Positions 7,710 to 16,128 of a DNA stretch of 64,000 nt are shown piece by piece. The DNA is from Flavobacteriaceae bacterium PS02334. Lineage in GTDB: Bacteria > Bacteroidota > Bacteroidia > Flavobacteriales > Flavobacteriaceae. The position numbers were made by a program, and so were the translations under genes. Under the pieces are notes generated by a model. The model ran no database searches. It worked only from the letters and a program-made list of their open reading frames with translations, and was not told where the DNA came from. Numbering within the stretch: the first letter of the stretch is position 1; each line of letters opens with the position of its first letter. Where the stretch lies: contig JASCOH010000003.1 of assembly GCA_029959295.1 (NCBI GenBank), positions 62,001 through 126,000 of the forward strand, in the 5' to 3' direction.

Positions 7710-8219
7710 TAAAATCGTCCAGACTTCTTTTTTCTTGCTTCCAAAAGATTTTTCTTCTGGATAAAAATAAACTTTTTGGTAGATTTTTTTTTGCTGTATT
7801 TCTTTTCCATCGTTAATTTTCAAAGTATATGAATTTGTCCAAAAATTATTGGAAGTGGCTTCTTTTTGGATATTTTTTACTTCAAACTTTAACCCTTTTG
7901 CTTTACTATTTTCTAATAATTTTTCCAGCGTAATTTTTTCAGAGCCAAAGAAATCAGTGACTTGAGAATTGTTTTTATACAAATAAAAAATAGTTTCTTT
8001 TACTTGATTTTTCAATGCTTCAGAAGAATTTACATCAGAATAAATTTCTAAGAATTGATAAAAATCTTTCACTTTTGAAAACGAATTTTCTTCATAGGCT
8101 TCTAAAACTTCCGTAGAAAAATTAGCTTTGATATTCGTTCTGCTTATGGAATTATCAAAACTTTGCGCGAGAATGCAATTGCAAAAAAAGAATAATAGGA
8201 TTGTAAAATAGTTCATCAT
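7695..8219 (-). CDS. Exported protein of unknown function, 174 aa
   Basis: Not recognised. The first about 20 residues form a signal peptide (hydrophobic core ending in Cys-Asn-Cys-Ile-Leu-Ala-Gln-Ser). The mature part is Lys/Glu-rich, with a helical first half and a beta-rich second half. The start ATG (8217-8219) overlaps the stop TGA of the upstream gene (8216-8218) as ATGA, so the two are translationally coupled and probably work together in the envelope. The convergent 3' end overlaps the GNAT gene by 15 bp. Role unknown. Confidence 0.6.
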   Translation of the reverse strand: MMNYFTILLFFFCNCILAQSFDNSISRTNIKANFSTEVLEAYEENSFSKVKDFYQFLEIYSDVNSSEALKNQVKETIFYLYKNNSQVTDFFGSEKITLEKLLENSKAKGLKFEVKNIQKEATSNNFWTNSYTLKINDGKEIQQKKIYQKVYFYPEEKSFGSKKKEVWTILLGDF

Positions 8220-9121
8220 TGCTTGATTCTTATAAATTCAATTTTTCCGTTTTCTGCATTTTTTATTTCGATAATCTGCATCTTTTTTACCGATTCCGTT
8301 GGAACAATCAGCTTTTGAGAAAACTCTTTTTTATCGAAATATTCTGCTCCCAAATTATCTTTCAGCATCACAATTACTTCCAAATCTTCTGATAAAATCT
8401 TGTCTAATTGCACTTTTCTAGTTTCCCAATCTTTGATATCTGATTGCATAAAAGCTTTCAACATCATTGCAAAATCATCTGGTTTTAAGACTATTTCTGA
8501 TCTTTCAGAATTTGAATTGACCTTTATTTCCTGTTTTTTATAATACGGACTTTCAACAATAATTTTAGTGTTTTCATCTATCGCCTCTACTTCTACTTCG
8601 GCATTTCTTATCGGAATCTGAATCTTTTCGTTGTTCTCGATTTTGTAGGCTTTTACATCTTTTGCTTGAATGGTCTCCTGCGTGAATTCATTTTTCAACT
8701 TAAATTTTTGCGTTGATTTTTTATTGGAATAAAGTAGAATTACTATGATTATTCCAACTATTAAAATTGCGATAAATATAAAAATTGCTTTGTTTTTCTT
8801 TTTTGGAAGTATTAATTTTTCTTCAGAAACCACTTCCCTATTTTTAAACATAAATTCATCCCAACCTGAAAATCCAGAAAATAGGCTCAAAATATCAAGC
8901 ATGTCTTTTCTTGGCAATTTTGAATTTGTTTCAGGTTTCAAATGCGTATAAATCCATTTTTCGCTGACGTTCTGTTTGGTGTTTTCTTCAATTAAAACGA
9001 TCAGATTCTGGATATCTTGTGAACTAAAATTCTCCCAATTTCCTTGAAAATAAGGGTAATGCTCTTGGTATTTCAAAAGCACTTTTTGTTTTAATTGTTC
9101 GAAAATTTCTAGTTCAGTCAT
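8216..9121 (-). CDS. Single-span membrane protein of unknown function
   Basis: The ATG at 9121 is preferred to a TTG 18 bp upstream, giving 301 residues. A cytoplasmic N-terminal helical domain of about 110 residues, with DNA-binding-like helices but no recognised HTH, is followed by a poly-Lys stretch (KKKNK) and one strong membrane helix (FIFIAILIVGIIIVILLY, about 117-135). The remaining 165 residues would be periplasmic, with beta-strands that resemble a PEGA-like fold. The order resembles anti-sigma or signal-relay proteins, but I recognise no family. Translationally coupled to the downstream exported protein, and divergent from a SIMPL-domain gene across a repeat-bearing intergenic region. 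Confidence 0.6.
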   Translation of the reverse strand: MTELEIFEQLKQKVLLKYQEHYPYFQGNWENFSSQDIQNLIVLIEENTKQNVSEKWIYTHLKPETNSKLPRKDMLDILSLFSGFSGWDEFMFKNREVVSEEKLILPKKKNKAIFIFIAILIVGIIIVILLYSNKKSTQKFKLKNEFTQETIQAKDVKAYKIENNEKIQIPIRNAEVEVEAIDENTKIIVESPYYKKQEIKVNSNSERSEIVLKPDDFAMMLKAFMQSDIKDWETRKVQLDKILSEDLEVIVMLKDNLGAEYFDKKEFSQKLIVPTESVKKMQIIEIKNAENGKIEFIRIKQ

Positions 9122-9160
9122 TCGGTTTTGTTGAAGCAAATGTAGTTTGAAAGGTATAAA

Positions 9161-9204
9161 AATCTACTGTAAATCTACTGTAAAACTTTGTAAAAACGTT
9201 ACAG
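9161..9204. repeat. Tandem 11-bp repeats with inverted half-site between divergent genes
   Basis: Two exact tandem copies of AATCTACTGTA (9161-9171 and 9172-9182) are followed by a degenerate third, AAACTTTGTAA (9183-9193), and by TTACAG (9199-9204), the inverse of CTGTAA inside the repeats. The 11-bp period puts copies on one face of the helix, as expected for a multimeric binding site. It lies between the divergent membrane-protein and SIMPL genes. Confidence 0.55.
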
Positions 9205-9282
9205 TCAAAGGAAAGTCGTTTTGCTAGACGAATTTTATAGCTTCGCCGTAATCTTGCAACATAAACTTTAAAAAATATCAAG

Positions 9283-10251
9283 ATGAGATTAAAATTCACA
9301 TTACTTATGTTGCCTTTTCTATTTGTAAATATTGTAAAAGGTCAAGAATCTGGAAATGCTAATTACGGAAACAACAAATATTATGCGAATCAAGTTAGTA
9401 CAATTCAGACCACTTCGAGCAGTCAAGATGAAATGATAATCACAATAAAAGGAATTTACAATGAAAATGCGACCTCGAAAATTGCAGTTTTTAGTATTCT
9501 TCAATTGGGAAAAACTGCTGAAGAAACGACTTCGATGATGGATGAGAGAATTGCGAATGTCGTCGCCCAAATTCAGTCGTTCAATAAGGAAATTGAAGTG
9601 GTTACTGATATGATTTCTTTTGTTCCAATGTATGAATATCAGGTCGAAAAAAAGATTTTTAATCCGAAAACTTACAATGAAAAACCATCAGGATTTGAGC
9701 TAAAGAAAAATCTAATTATCAAATACAAAACCCATGTAGAATTTGATAAAATCATTTCAATTTGCGCCAAACAAGAAATTTATGATTTAGCAAAGGTGGA
9801 TTATGTAACCAATAATTTTACGTCAATCAAAGACCAAATGCAAAACAGAGCTATTGAAGAATTTAAGAAAACGCTGTCAAATTATTCGACAATTATGAAT
9901 ATGGATTTGTCCAAAAAAGAAAAAATTATCCAAGAAGGTTTTAATGTTTCTTATCCAATGGAAAGTTATAGAAGCTACCAAGCGTATTCTCAAGCAAATG
10001 CTAATTTTGATAAAAAAGATGTGGTAAATAATGTCGTAAAAAACACAACTCAATATTATAATTCAGTTCCTGTGAAATCACATACTTTTATAATTAATCC
10101 AGAAATTGCTTCTCCTTGCATCCAAATATTTTATGAATTGACGATTCGAATTAAGTTGAAAGAAGACCAACTGCCAAAAAATACGATCCAGAAAAATAAT
10201 AAGTATTATGTAATTACTTCCACTGGCGATATCAAGCTTTTAAATATTTAG
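9283..10251 (+). CDS. SIMPL domain-containing exported protein
   Basis: 322 residues with a signal peptide (about 1-20) and a SIMPL (DUF541) region at about 40-230. It has the recognisable start 'IITIKGIYNEN', an early alpha-helix with 'GKTAEETTSMMDERIANV', a YEYQV strand and the two-layer strand-helix pattern of the family. The C-terminal 80 residues carry a further beta-rich part. SIMPL proteins are periplasmic and often oligomerise; their function in Bacteroidota is unknown. The gene is divergent from the coupled pair at 7695-9121 and they share the intergenic repeats, so they may be co-regulated. Confidence 0.65.
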   Translation: MRLKFTLLMLPFLFVNIVKGQESGNANYGNNKYYANQVSTIQTTSSSQDEMIITIKGIYNENATSKIAVFSILQLGKTAEETTSMMDERIANVVAQIQSFNKEIEVVTDMISFVPMYEYQVEKKIFNPKTYNEKPSGFELKKNLIIKYKTHVEFDKIISICAKQEIYDLAKVDYVTNNFTSIKDQMQNRAIEEFKKTLSNYSTIMNMDLSKKEKIIQEGFNVSYPMESYRSYQAYSQANANFDKKDVVNNVVKNTTQYYNSVPVKSHTFIINPEIASPCIQIFYELTIRIKLKEDQLPKNTIQKNNKYYVITSTGDIKLLNI

Positions 10252-10255
10252 GCAT

Positions 10256-10295
10256 AAAAAAACAGCTTTGTTATTTGTGACAAAGCTGTTTTTTT
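10256..10295. terminator. Bidirectional terminator between SIMPL gene and acs
   Basis: A long perfect stem AAAAACAGCTTTGT / ACAAAGCTGTTTTT (10257-10270, 10281-10294) with a short loop and A- and T-runs at both sides terminates both convergent genes. Confidence 0.85.
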
Positions 10296-10315
10296 ACATT
10301 TATTAAAATCAAGAA

Positions 10316-12223
10316 TTACAATTTTCCTTCTTTAATTTCTTCTACAATTTCAGGATTTAAAAGCGTTGAAGTATCTCCGAAGTTAGAGAAATCTCCTTCA
10401 GCAATTTTTCTCAAAATTCTACGCATAATTTTTCCAGAACGTGTTTTTGGCAATCCAGAAACAAATTGGATTTTATCCAGTTTGGCAATTGGTCCGATGT
10501 GGCCAGAAATATGCTGATTGATTTCATTAGCTAAGTTTGCCCTGTCACGTCCCTCACCTGATTCTTTCAAGATGATAAATCCGTACAAAGCATTTCCTTT
10601 AATATCATGCGGGAAACCAACAATTGCAGATTCTGCAACCGCTGGATGTTCGTTAATTGCATCTTCAATAGGCGCCGTTCCTAGATTATGTCCAGAAACA
10701 ATCACCACGTCATCAACGCGACCCGTGATTCTGTAATAACCAACTTCGTCTCTCAAAGCGCCGTCTCCGGTAAAATATTTTCCTGGGAAAGCAGTGAAAT
10801 ACGTGTCCTTAAATCTTTGGTGATCGCCCCAAATTGTTCTCGCCATTCCAGGCCAAGGAAATTTGATACAAAGGCTTCCAACTACCTGATTGTCTTCAAT
10901 TTCATTTCGTTTTTCATCCATCAAAACGGCTTGAACTCCTGGCAATGGGAAAGTGGCGTAAGTTGGTTTTGTTGGCGTTACGAAAGGCAATGGCGAAATC
11001 ATGATACCACCAGTTTCAGTCTGCCACCAAGTATCTACAATCGGACATCTTTTCTTGCCGACGTGATTATTGTACCAGTGCCAAGCTTCCTCGTTAATTG
11101 GTTCTCCAACAGATCCGATAACTTTCAGCGTTGATAAATCGTGTTTTTCAACCCATTCTGTATTTTCTTTTGCTAACGAACGGATGGCAGTTGGCGCGGT
11201 ATAAAATTGCGTAACTTTATGTTTGTCAATTACTTCCCAAAAACGTCCAAAATCTGGATAAGACGGAATTCCTTCGAAAATCACAGTCGTTGCTCCGTTT
11301 AATAATGGTCCGTATAAAATGTAAGAGTGTCCGGTAATCCAGCCAATATCGGCCGTGCACCAATAAACATCGTCTTCTTCATAATTGAAAATATTTTTAA
11401 AAGTATAGGCTGAAAAAACCATATATCCTGCAGTCGTATGAAGCATTCCTTTTGGTTTTCCTGTTGATCCTGAAGTATATAGAATAAACAAAGGATCTTC
11501 AGCATCCATGATTTCTGCCACATTATTCGGAACTGCTTCGTCTAAAAGTGGCTGCAACCAAATGTCACGGCCTTCTTTCATTTTGATTTCCGCATTTGTT
11601 CTTTTTACGACCAAAACTTTTTCTACCGAAGGCGATTTTTCCAAAGCTTCGTCAACGATTCCTTTTAAGTCAATTGATTTATTTCCACGGAAACCTCCGT
11701 CAGAAGTGATGACCATTTTACATTCCGAATCATTGATTCTCGCAGTAACCGCCGAAGCAGAAAAACCAGCAAAAACTACAGAATGTATAGCGCCAATTCG
11801 AGCGCAAGCCAAAACTGAAACTGCCAATTCTGGAATCATCGGAAGGTAAATACAAACTCTGTCCCCTTTTTTAATGCCTTGATCACGAAGCACGTTTGCC
11901 ATTTTTGCAACGCGGTCGTACAACTCATTATAGGTAATATGCTGTGCTTCTTCCTTTGGATCATTTGGTTCAAAAATGATTGCCGTCTTGTTTCCTCTTT
12001 TTGCTAAATGCCTGTCAATGCAGTTCTTAGTGATGTTTACTTTGGCATTTAAAAACCATTTTACATTAGCTTCCTGCATATCAAATTCCACCACTTTGTC
12101 CCATTTTTGGTACCACGTGAAATTTTCTTCTGCTATTTTATCCCAGAATTTTCTAGGTTCTCTTATCGATTTATTGTAGTGTTTGAAGTATTGCTCCAGA
12201 TTTTTGACTTGATAGTAGCTCAT
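10316..12223 (-). CDS. acs: Acetyl-CoA synthetase
   Basis: 635 residues, the usual length for Acs, which makes acetyl-CoA from acetate, ATP and CoA via acetyl-AMP. Signatures in order: the AMP-binding P-loop YTSGSTGKPKG (249-259), the acetate-pocket motif WWQTETGG, the DDVVIVSGHNLGT adenylate hinge, and the C-terminal SGKIMRR motif whose Lys598 is the conserved catalytic and acetylation site. It ends against a bidirectional terminator. On the same strand upstream lie a receiver-only regulator and an SSS-type sensor kinase, the arrangement known to control acs in gammaproteobacteria. Cytoplasmic. Confidence 0.95.
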   Translation of the reverse strand: MSYYQVKNLEQYFKHYNKSIREPRKFWDKIAEENFTWYQKWDKVVEFDMQEANVKWFLNAKVNITKNCIDRHLAKRGNKTAIIFEPNDPKEEAQHITYNELYDRVAKMANVLRDQGIKKGDRVCIYLPMIPELAVSVLACARIGAIHSVVFAGFSASAVTARINDSECKMVITSDGGFRGNKSIDLKGIVDEALEKSPSVEKVLVVKRTNAEIKMKEGRDIWLQPLLDEAVPNNVAEIMDAEDPLFILYTSGSTGKPKGMLHTTAGYMVFSAYTFKNIFNYEEDDVYWCTADIGWITGHSYILYGPLLNGATTVIFEGIPSYPDFGRFWEVIDKHKVTQFYTAPTAIRSLAKENTEWVEKHDLSTLKVIGSVGEPINEEAWHWYNNHVGKKRCPIVDTWWQTETGGIMISPLPFVTPTKPTYATFPLPGVQAVLMDEKRNEIEDNQVVGSLCIKFPWPGMARTIWGDHQRFKDTYFTAFPGKYFTGDGALRDEVGYYRITGRVDDVVIVSGHNLGTAPIEDAINEHPAVAESAIVGFPHDIKGNALYGFIILKESGEGRDRANLANEINQHISGHIGPIAKLDKIQFVSGLPKTRSGKIMRRILRKIAEGDFSNFGDTSTLLNPEIVEEIKEGKL

Positions 12224-12296
12224 AATCTTTTAGTTTTTTGTTTTCAAGGGAATTGTAAATATAAAGAAGTTTATTTTAGATTTAAATGTATTTATG

Positions 12297-12304
12297 CAAA
12301 AATA
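12297..12304 (-). promoter_or_regulatory. Possible -7 element upstream of acs
   Basis: Minus-strand TATTTTTG, an exact TAnnTTTG match, about 74 bp before the acs ATG. It would give a leader of about 65 nt. A second, weaker TATATTTA lies nearer the gene, so the true start is uncertain. Confidence 0.35.
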
Positions 12305-12340
12305 ATATACATAAAATTATCATATTCATTTAATTAAACT

Positions 12341-12703
12341 TTACTTAGTCAGCTCATTAACTTGCTCCACCAATTTCTTGACAGAAAAAGGTTTTGTCAT
12401 ATATAAATCAGCACCGAGAGAAAGTCCTTTTTCAATGTCTTTTTCTTTATTTTTAGCGGATAAGAAAATGACCTTTGTGTCTTTCAGGCGTTCGTCGTTT
12501 TTGATTTGTTCCAAAGTATTGTAGCCGTCAACATTTGGCATCATTACGTCTAAAATGATGATGTTTGGCAAGGAATTTTTCAAAATATCCAAAGCTTCCT
12601 GGCCATCCCTGGCAATGAAAACTTCGAAGTTATTTTTTTTGAAAGTATATTCCAGCGACATTACAATATTGGGTTCGTCATCGACTATTAGTATCTTTTT
12701 CAT
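12341..12703 (-). CDS. Receiver-only response regulator, acs neighbour
   Basis: 120 residues, one CheY-like receiver domain and no output domain. The acidic pocket (DDEP near 7-10), the phospho-acceptor Asp in 'IIILDVMMPNVDGY' and the Lys in 'YMTKPFS' are all present. It lies between acs and the SSS-type histidine kinase on the same strand, so it is probably the kinase's phosphorylation partner, but with no DNA-binding domain it must act through another protein or as a phosphate sink. In Proteobacteria the partner CrbR has a LuxR-type HTH, which is absent here. Confidence 0.85.
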   Translation of the reverse strand: MKKILIVDDEPNIVMSLEYTFKKNNFEVFIARDGQEALDILKNSLPNIIILDVMMPNVDGYNTLEQIKNDERLKDTKVIFLSAKNKEKDIEKGLSLGADLYMTKPFSVKKLVEQVNELTK

Positions 12704-12717
12704 TTTTTGTATTATTT

Positions 12718-12793
12718 TTTGCCACAGATTTAAAGAATTAAATTGATTTCTTGAATGTGTAAATCTGTGAGAATCATTTTAATCTGTGGCAAA
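12718..12793. repeat. 76-bp palindromic repeat element
   Basis: Perfect 13-bp terminal inverted repeats TTTGCCACAGATT (12718-12730) and AATCTGTGGCAAA (12781-12793) enclose about 50 AT-rich bases with an internal TTTACACATT-like arm. It fills the gap between the SSS-kinase and receiver genes. There is no coding potential, and the shape suggests a flavobacterial interspersed hairpin or MITE-like element. The octamer AATCTGTG recurs in the element at 15731-15821. Confidence 0.65.
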
Positions 12794-12802
12794 TTATTTG
12801 GC

Positions 12803-15508
12803 TTATGTATTTGTTTCTCTATTGTATTTAGGAATTGTAAATGTAATTCTTCCTCCAGAATTTTTAGTGTTTTCTGCCCAAATTTTCCCACCGTGATGTT
12901 CAATTATTTTTTTGCAAATTGCTAATCCTAAACCGCTTCCAACGGGTTTCTTAATGTTTTGGTTTGATGATTGATAAAACTTGTCGAATATTGCTTCAAA
13001 GTCATTTTCGTCAATTCCTTTTCCGTTGTCTTCCACTGCCACTTCAATTGTCGTGTCAGATTCTTTTATAAAAATAGCAATATTTCCATCTTGATTTGGA
13101 CAGAATTTTATAGCGTTGGAAAGCAGATTATTTAATACTTGCGTAATTCTATCTTCGTCATAATAAGCTTTCACTATATTTTTTTCTGAAATCAAATCTA
13201 CGTTGATATTTTTGTTCTCGATTAACTGTTGTAACTGTTTTATGGTTTCTGAAATTGTGTGATAAATGTTATTTTTGGTTACATAAATCTTTTGTTTTCC
13301 AGAATCAAATTTTTCTAAATCTAATATCTTCGTAATCAAACGGTTCAAGCGATCTGATTCAGAAATTATATTCGACAAAAACTGCTTTTTCATTTCCTGC
13401 GGAATGTCATCGTCATCGTGGAGAATCTCTGTCGCCGCACGAATTGCCGTGATTGGCGTTCTTAATTCGTGTGAAATCGTATCTAAAAATTCATCTTTTT
13501 GCTTGTCTTTTGAAATCAAATCTTCGTTAGCCTTTTTCAATTTTGCGGTAATCGCTTTTAATTCGGTAGAAGTTTCAGTCAGCTTTTTATTGATGATTAT
13601 ATTTTCTTGAGATTCCTCCAAAATCTTTAAAACTTCAGGAAGCGTGATTTTTTCCTCTTTTACAACACTGGAAATTAGAATTTTAGCAGAAGCTGTTCCG
13701 ATATGGCCAGTCAGTAAATTTTCTGCAAATTTGATTAATCTGGCATCCGCAAGTTCTTGGTTTTTATCTACGTTATATTTTAGGCTGAAAATATTCAACG
13801 CTCGTTTTGTTCGTTCTTCGCCTAAAAATCGGTTTAAAACCTTCTGGATATCGCTTGTGTAAGCCGTTCCTTTCCATATAAATGCGTTTTCGTGCATTGT
13901 GATATATTTGTCAATATCAATAAACATTTCGGCGTAATTTCTTTCTCTGTAATTTCCTTTAAAACTTACGGACACCGCCATATAAGCGAATAAATTGAAT
14001 AAAATACTCCAAAATAAAGCGTGGGGAACCGGGTTCAGATAATCCAATCCGAATAATTCGAAAGGTTTTAAAAGGTCAATTCCCAATATACCGTGGTTGA
14101 TGAATGTCTTCTCTAGGCTCGTAAAACCAATTGCGTACGGAATTAATAAAGTATAAGTGCAGATTAAAAATCCGACAATAATACCTGCAACGGCGCCATT
14201 TCTGGAAGCTCTTCTCCATAAAATTGCTCCGAAAAAAGAAGGTGCCAATTGAGCAATTATCACGAAAGAAACCATTCCGATGGAGAATAAATTATACTCT
14301 AAAACAAAAACTCTGTAGATAAAATACGCCAAAATTATTAGGGAAAAAATTCCCACTTTTCTGATGTTTACAATTTTTTTATTATTCGTTTCTTGCACTT
14401 CACTCTGCAATCTTCCGAGGAAGCCGTACGGAATCAAAACGTTGTTGCTCAGCATGGTAGATAATCCGATGGACGAAACTACAATCATTGAAATTGCTGC
14501 AGAAAATCCTCCAAGGAAAACCAATACCGTCATTATTTTATTATCGAAAAACTGCGGAATCAGCAACGAATACGTATCTGGATTTACGGCTTGACCGTCA
14601 AAAAGAATATTGCCACCCCAAGCAACTGGATAAACAAAAATATTGAAAAGCAAAAGATACAGCGGAAACAACCAAACTGCTGTTTTTAAGTGACTTTCGC
14701 GATTGTTTTCCACGACTGACATTTGGAATTGTCTTGGTAAAAGAAAGATGGCAAAAAGAGACAAAACACATAGAAAAAACCAGTTGATTGCCTGCGGAAT
14801 TCCTCCGATTGTATTCTTTTCTTTAAAATTTTCTAGAACGCTTGCTTTTGCATAAATATCATCGAAACCGTCGAAAACAAAGAAGGTTACATAAATTCCT
14901 AGTAGTAAAAAGAAGAATAATTTTAAGATGGATTCCATTGCAACGGCGGTCACAATTCCTTTTCTTTTTTCGGAAGCATCGACGTAGCGCGTTCCATAAT
15001 AAGAAGCAAATAAGGCCAAAGCGATTGCTACGTAAGTCGTCGTATCGCTGAAAATATTGGAATCTCCGGTTGTTTTTGAAACTACGTGAAATGTTTCTGC
15101 GATTGCTTTTAATTGCAAAGCGATGTAAGGCAAAATTCCGAAAATGCAGATTAAAGAGACTAAAGCTCCTAGAAATCGGCTGTTTCCGTATCGAAGCGAG
15201 ATAAAATCGGCTATGCTTGAAATTTTATTTACTTTTGAAATTCTGATGATTTTACGCAGAATTATCATCCAAGCGGGAATTATGATAATTGGCCCGATGT
15301 AAATTGGAAGGTAATTTAAACCTGAATTTGCAGCGACGCCAATACTTCCATAATACGTCCAAGCACTGCAATAAACCGCCAAAGAAAGCGTATAAACATA
15401 AGGATTGTTTGTCCATTTTGAGTTACCGCGTTTTTCAGCCCAATGAGCGATTCCGAAAAGCATTGCCAAATAAATCGACAGAATTAGTAATAAAACGACG
15501 CTACTCAT
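12803..15508 (-). CDS. SSS-transporter-fused sensor histidine kinase (CrbS-like)
   Basis: 901 residues. The N-terminal about 500 residues form about 13 hydrophobic helices with sodium:solute symporter (SLC5) features, including NNVLIPYG and 'RRASRNGAVAGIIVGF' segments. A linker and short coiled coil then lead to a HisKA domain with the phospho-acceptor His680 in SHELRTP and a HATPase domain (about 775-895) with the DNGKGI and GSGLGLAI motifs. There is no PAS domain and no C-terminal receiver; the receiver is encoded separately downstream. The architecture is CrbS-like, a sensor that controls acetyl-CoA synthetase. The 5' end overlaps the small membrane protein gene by 8 bp. Confidence 0.9.
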   Translation of the reverse strand: MSSVVLLLILSIYLAMLFGIAHWAEKRGNSKWTNNPYVYTLSLAVYCSAWTYYGSIGVAANSGLNYLPIYIGPIIIIPAWMIILRKIIRISKVNKISSIADFISLRYGNSRFLGALVSLICIFGILPYIALQLKAIAETFHVVSKTTGDSNIFSDTTTYVAIALALFASYYGTRYVDASEKRKGIVTAVAMESILKLFFFLLLGIYVTFFVFDGFDDIYAKASVLENFKEKNTIGGIPQAINWFFLCVLSLFAIFLLPRQFQMSVVENNRESHLKTAVWLFPLYLLLFNIFVYPVAWGGNILFDGQAVNPDTYSLLIPQFFDNKIMTVLVFLGGFSAAISMIVVSSIGLSTMLSNNVLIPYGFLGRLQSEVQETNNKKIVNIRKVGIFSLIILAYFIYRVFVLEYNLFSIGMVSFVIIAQLAPSFFGAILWRRASRNGAVAGIIVGFLICTYTLLIPYAIGFTSLEKTFINHGILGIDLLKPFELFGLDYLNPVPHALFWSILFNLFAYMAVSVSFKGNYRERNYAEMFIDIDKYITMHENAFIWKGTAYTSDIQKVLNRFLGEERTKRALNIFSLKYNVDKNQELADARLIKFAENLLTGHIGTASAKILISSVVKEEKITLPEVLKILEESQENIIINKKLTETSTELKAITAKLKKANEDLISKDKQKDEFLDTISHELRTPITAIRAATEILHDDDDIPQEMKKQFLSNIISESDRLNRLITKILDLEKFDSGKQKIYVTKNNIYHTISETIKQLQQLIENKNINVDLISEKNIVKAYYDEDRITQVLNNLLSNAIKFCPNQDGNIAIFIKESDTTIEVAVEDNGKGIDENDFEAIFDKFYQSSNQNIKKPVGSGLGLAICKKIIEHHGGKIWAENTKNSGGRITFTIPKYNRETNT

Positions 15509-15695
15509 AATACCTTTTTACAACCAACAATGAAATCAAAATTGAAAACAACCAAATCGAGAAAAAATAGACATAAATAATTGGGATTCCGGCCACTGAC
15601 GAAGCACTGTCAAACAACAGCATCAAAGGCATATTGAAAGCCAGAAGCAGGAAAATAGAAGCGATTATTAATTTTTGTTCGTGTCGTTTTTTCAT
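15501..15695 (-). CDS. Small two-helix membrane protein coupled to SSS-kinase
   Basis: 64 residues with a Lys/Arg/His-rich start, two hydrophobic helices (about 8-28 and 38-60) and a GIPIIYVYFFSIW stretch reminiscent of small subunits of sodium/solute symporters. Its last codons overlap the start of the SSS-kinase gene by 8 bp, so it is probably made together with it and assembles with its transporter part. It is shorter than DUF4212-type subunits and I cannot place it in a named family. Confidence 0.7.
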   Translation of the reverse strand: MKKRHEQKLIIASIFLLLAFNMPLMLLFDSASSVAGIPIIYVYFFSIWLFSILISLLVVKRYYE

Positions 15696-15730
15696 TTTTG
15701 GGTTTAAGGTTGTGGGGTAAATATTTTGAA

Positions 15731-15821
15731 AATTTCTCTAATTTCTAAAATCTGTGTTCAAAAAAATTGCCATAAAATTTTTTAGAACATAGCAACACAG
15801 ATTTTTAAAATTAGAAAAATT
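15731..15821. repeat. Long imperfect palindrome with AATCTGTG core
   Basis: Left arm 15731-15759 (ends AAAATCTGTGTTC) and right arm 15785-15821 (starts GAACATAGCAACACAGATTT) pair over most of their length. It lies in the gap between the small membrane protein and the MFS neighbour. It shares the AATCTGTG core with the 12718-12793 element. No gene is seen in it. Confidence 0.55.
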
Positions 15822-15832
15822 GAAATACTACT

Positions 15833-15866
15833 AAAAAAAGTCATAGCTCCTGAATAACAGGAGCTA
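15833..15866 (-). terminator. Terminator of the porin-MFS-small protein operon
   Basis: A 9-bp perfect stem TAGCTCCTG / CAGGAGCTA (15844-15852, 15858-15866) with a 5-nt loop, and a T-run on the minus strand (15833-15840). Confidence 0.85.
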
Positions 15867-15889
15867 CAACTTAATCTAAAAACTATTAT

Positions 15890-16117
15890 TTATTTTTTGC
15901 TGTCATCATATTCGCCTGTGAGGGCATAATATCCGAAAGTTCCTAATCCTAAAACAATTAGCGGCGTCAAGACGAAAAGGATGATGATTCCAAAAACCAA
16001 ATCTTCTTGTTTGCCTGAAACGAACTTTGGATAGCCAAATTCAAAAATACAAAAATAAGCTGCGGCTGCTGCGAGTGCCAGCCATATAATTCCGAGTATT
16101 CTTTTTATTGCGTTCAT
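15890..16117 (-). CDS. Small two-helix membrane protein after MFS carrier
   Basis: 75 residues with two hydrophobic helices (about 5-25 and 43-66), Ala-rich in the first, and an acidic C-terminal tail with two Lys. It begins 11 bp after the MFS stop codon, on the same strand, and a strong terminator follows, so it closes the porin-MFS operon. It resembles the short Bacteroidota family that I recall as DUF6814, but this is from memory and not tested. It may stabilise the carrier. Confidence 0.7.
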   Translation of the reverse strand: MNAIKRILGIIWLALAAAAAYFCIFEFGYPKFVSGKQEDLVFGIIILFVLTPLIVLGLGTFGYYALTGEYDDSKK

Positions 16118-16128
16118 ATTTTTATTTT

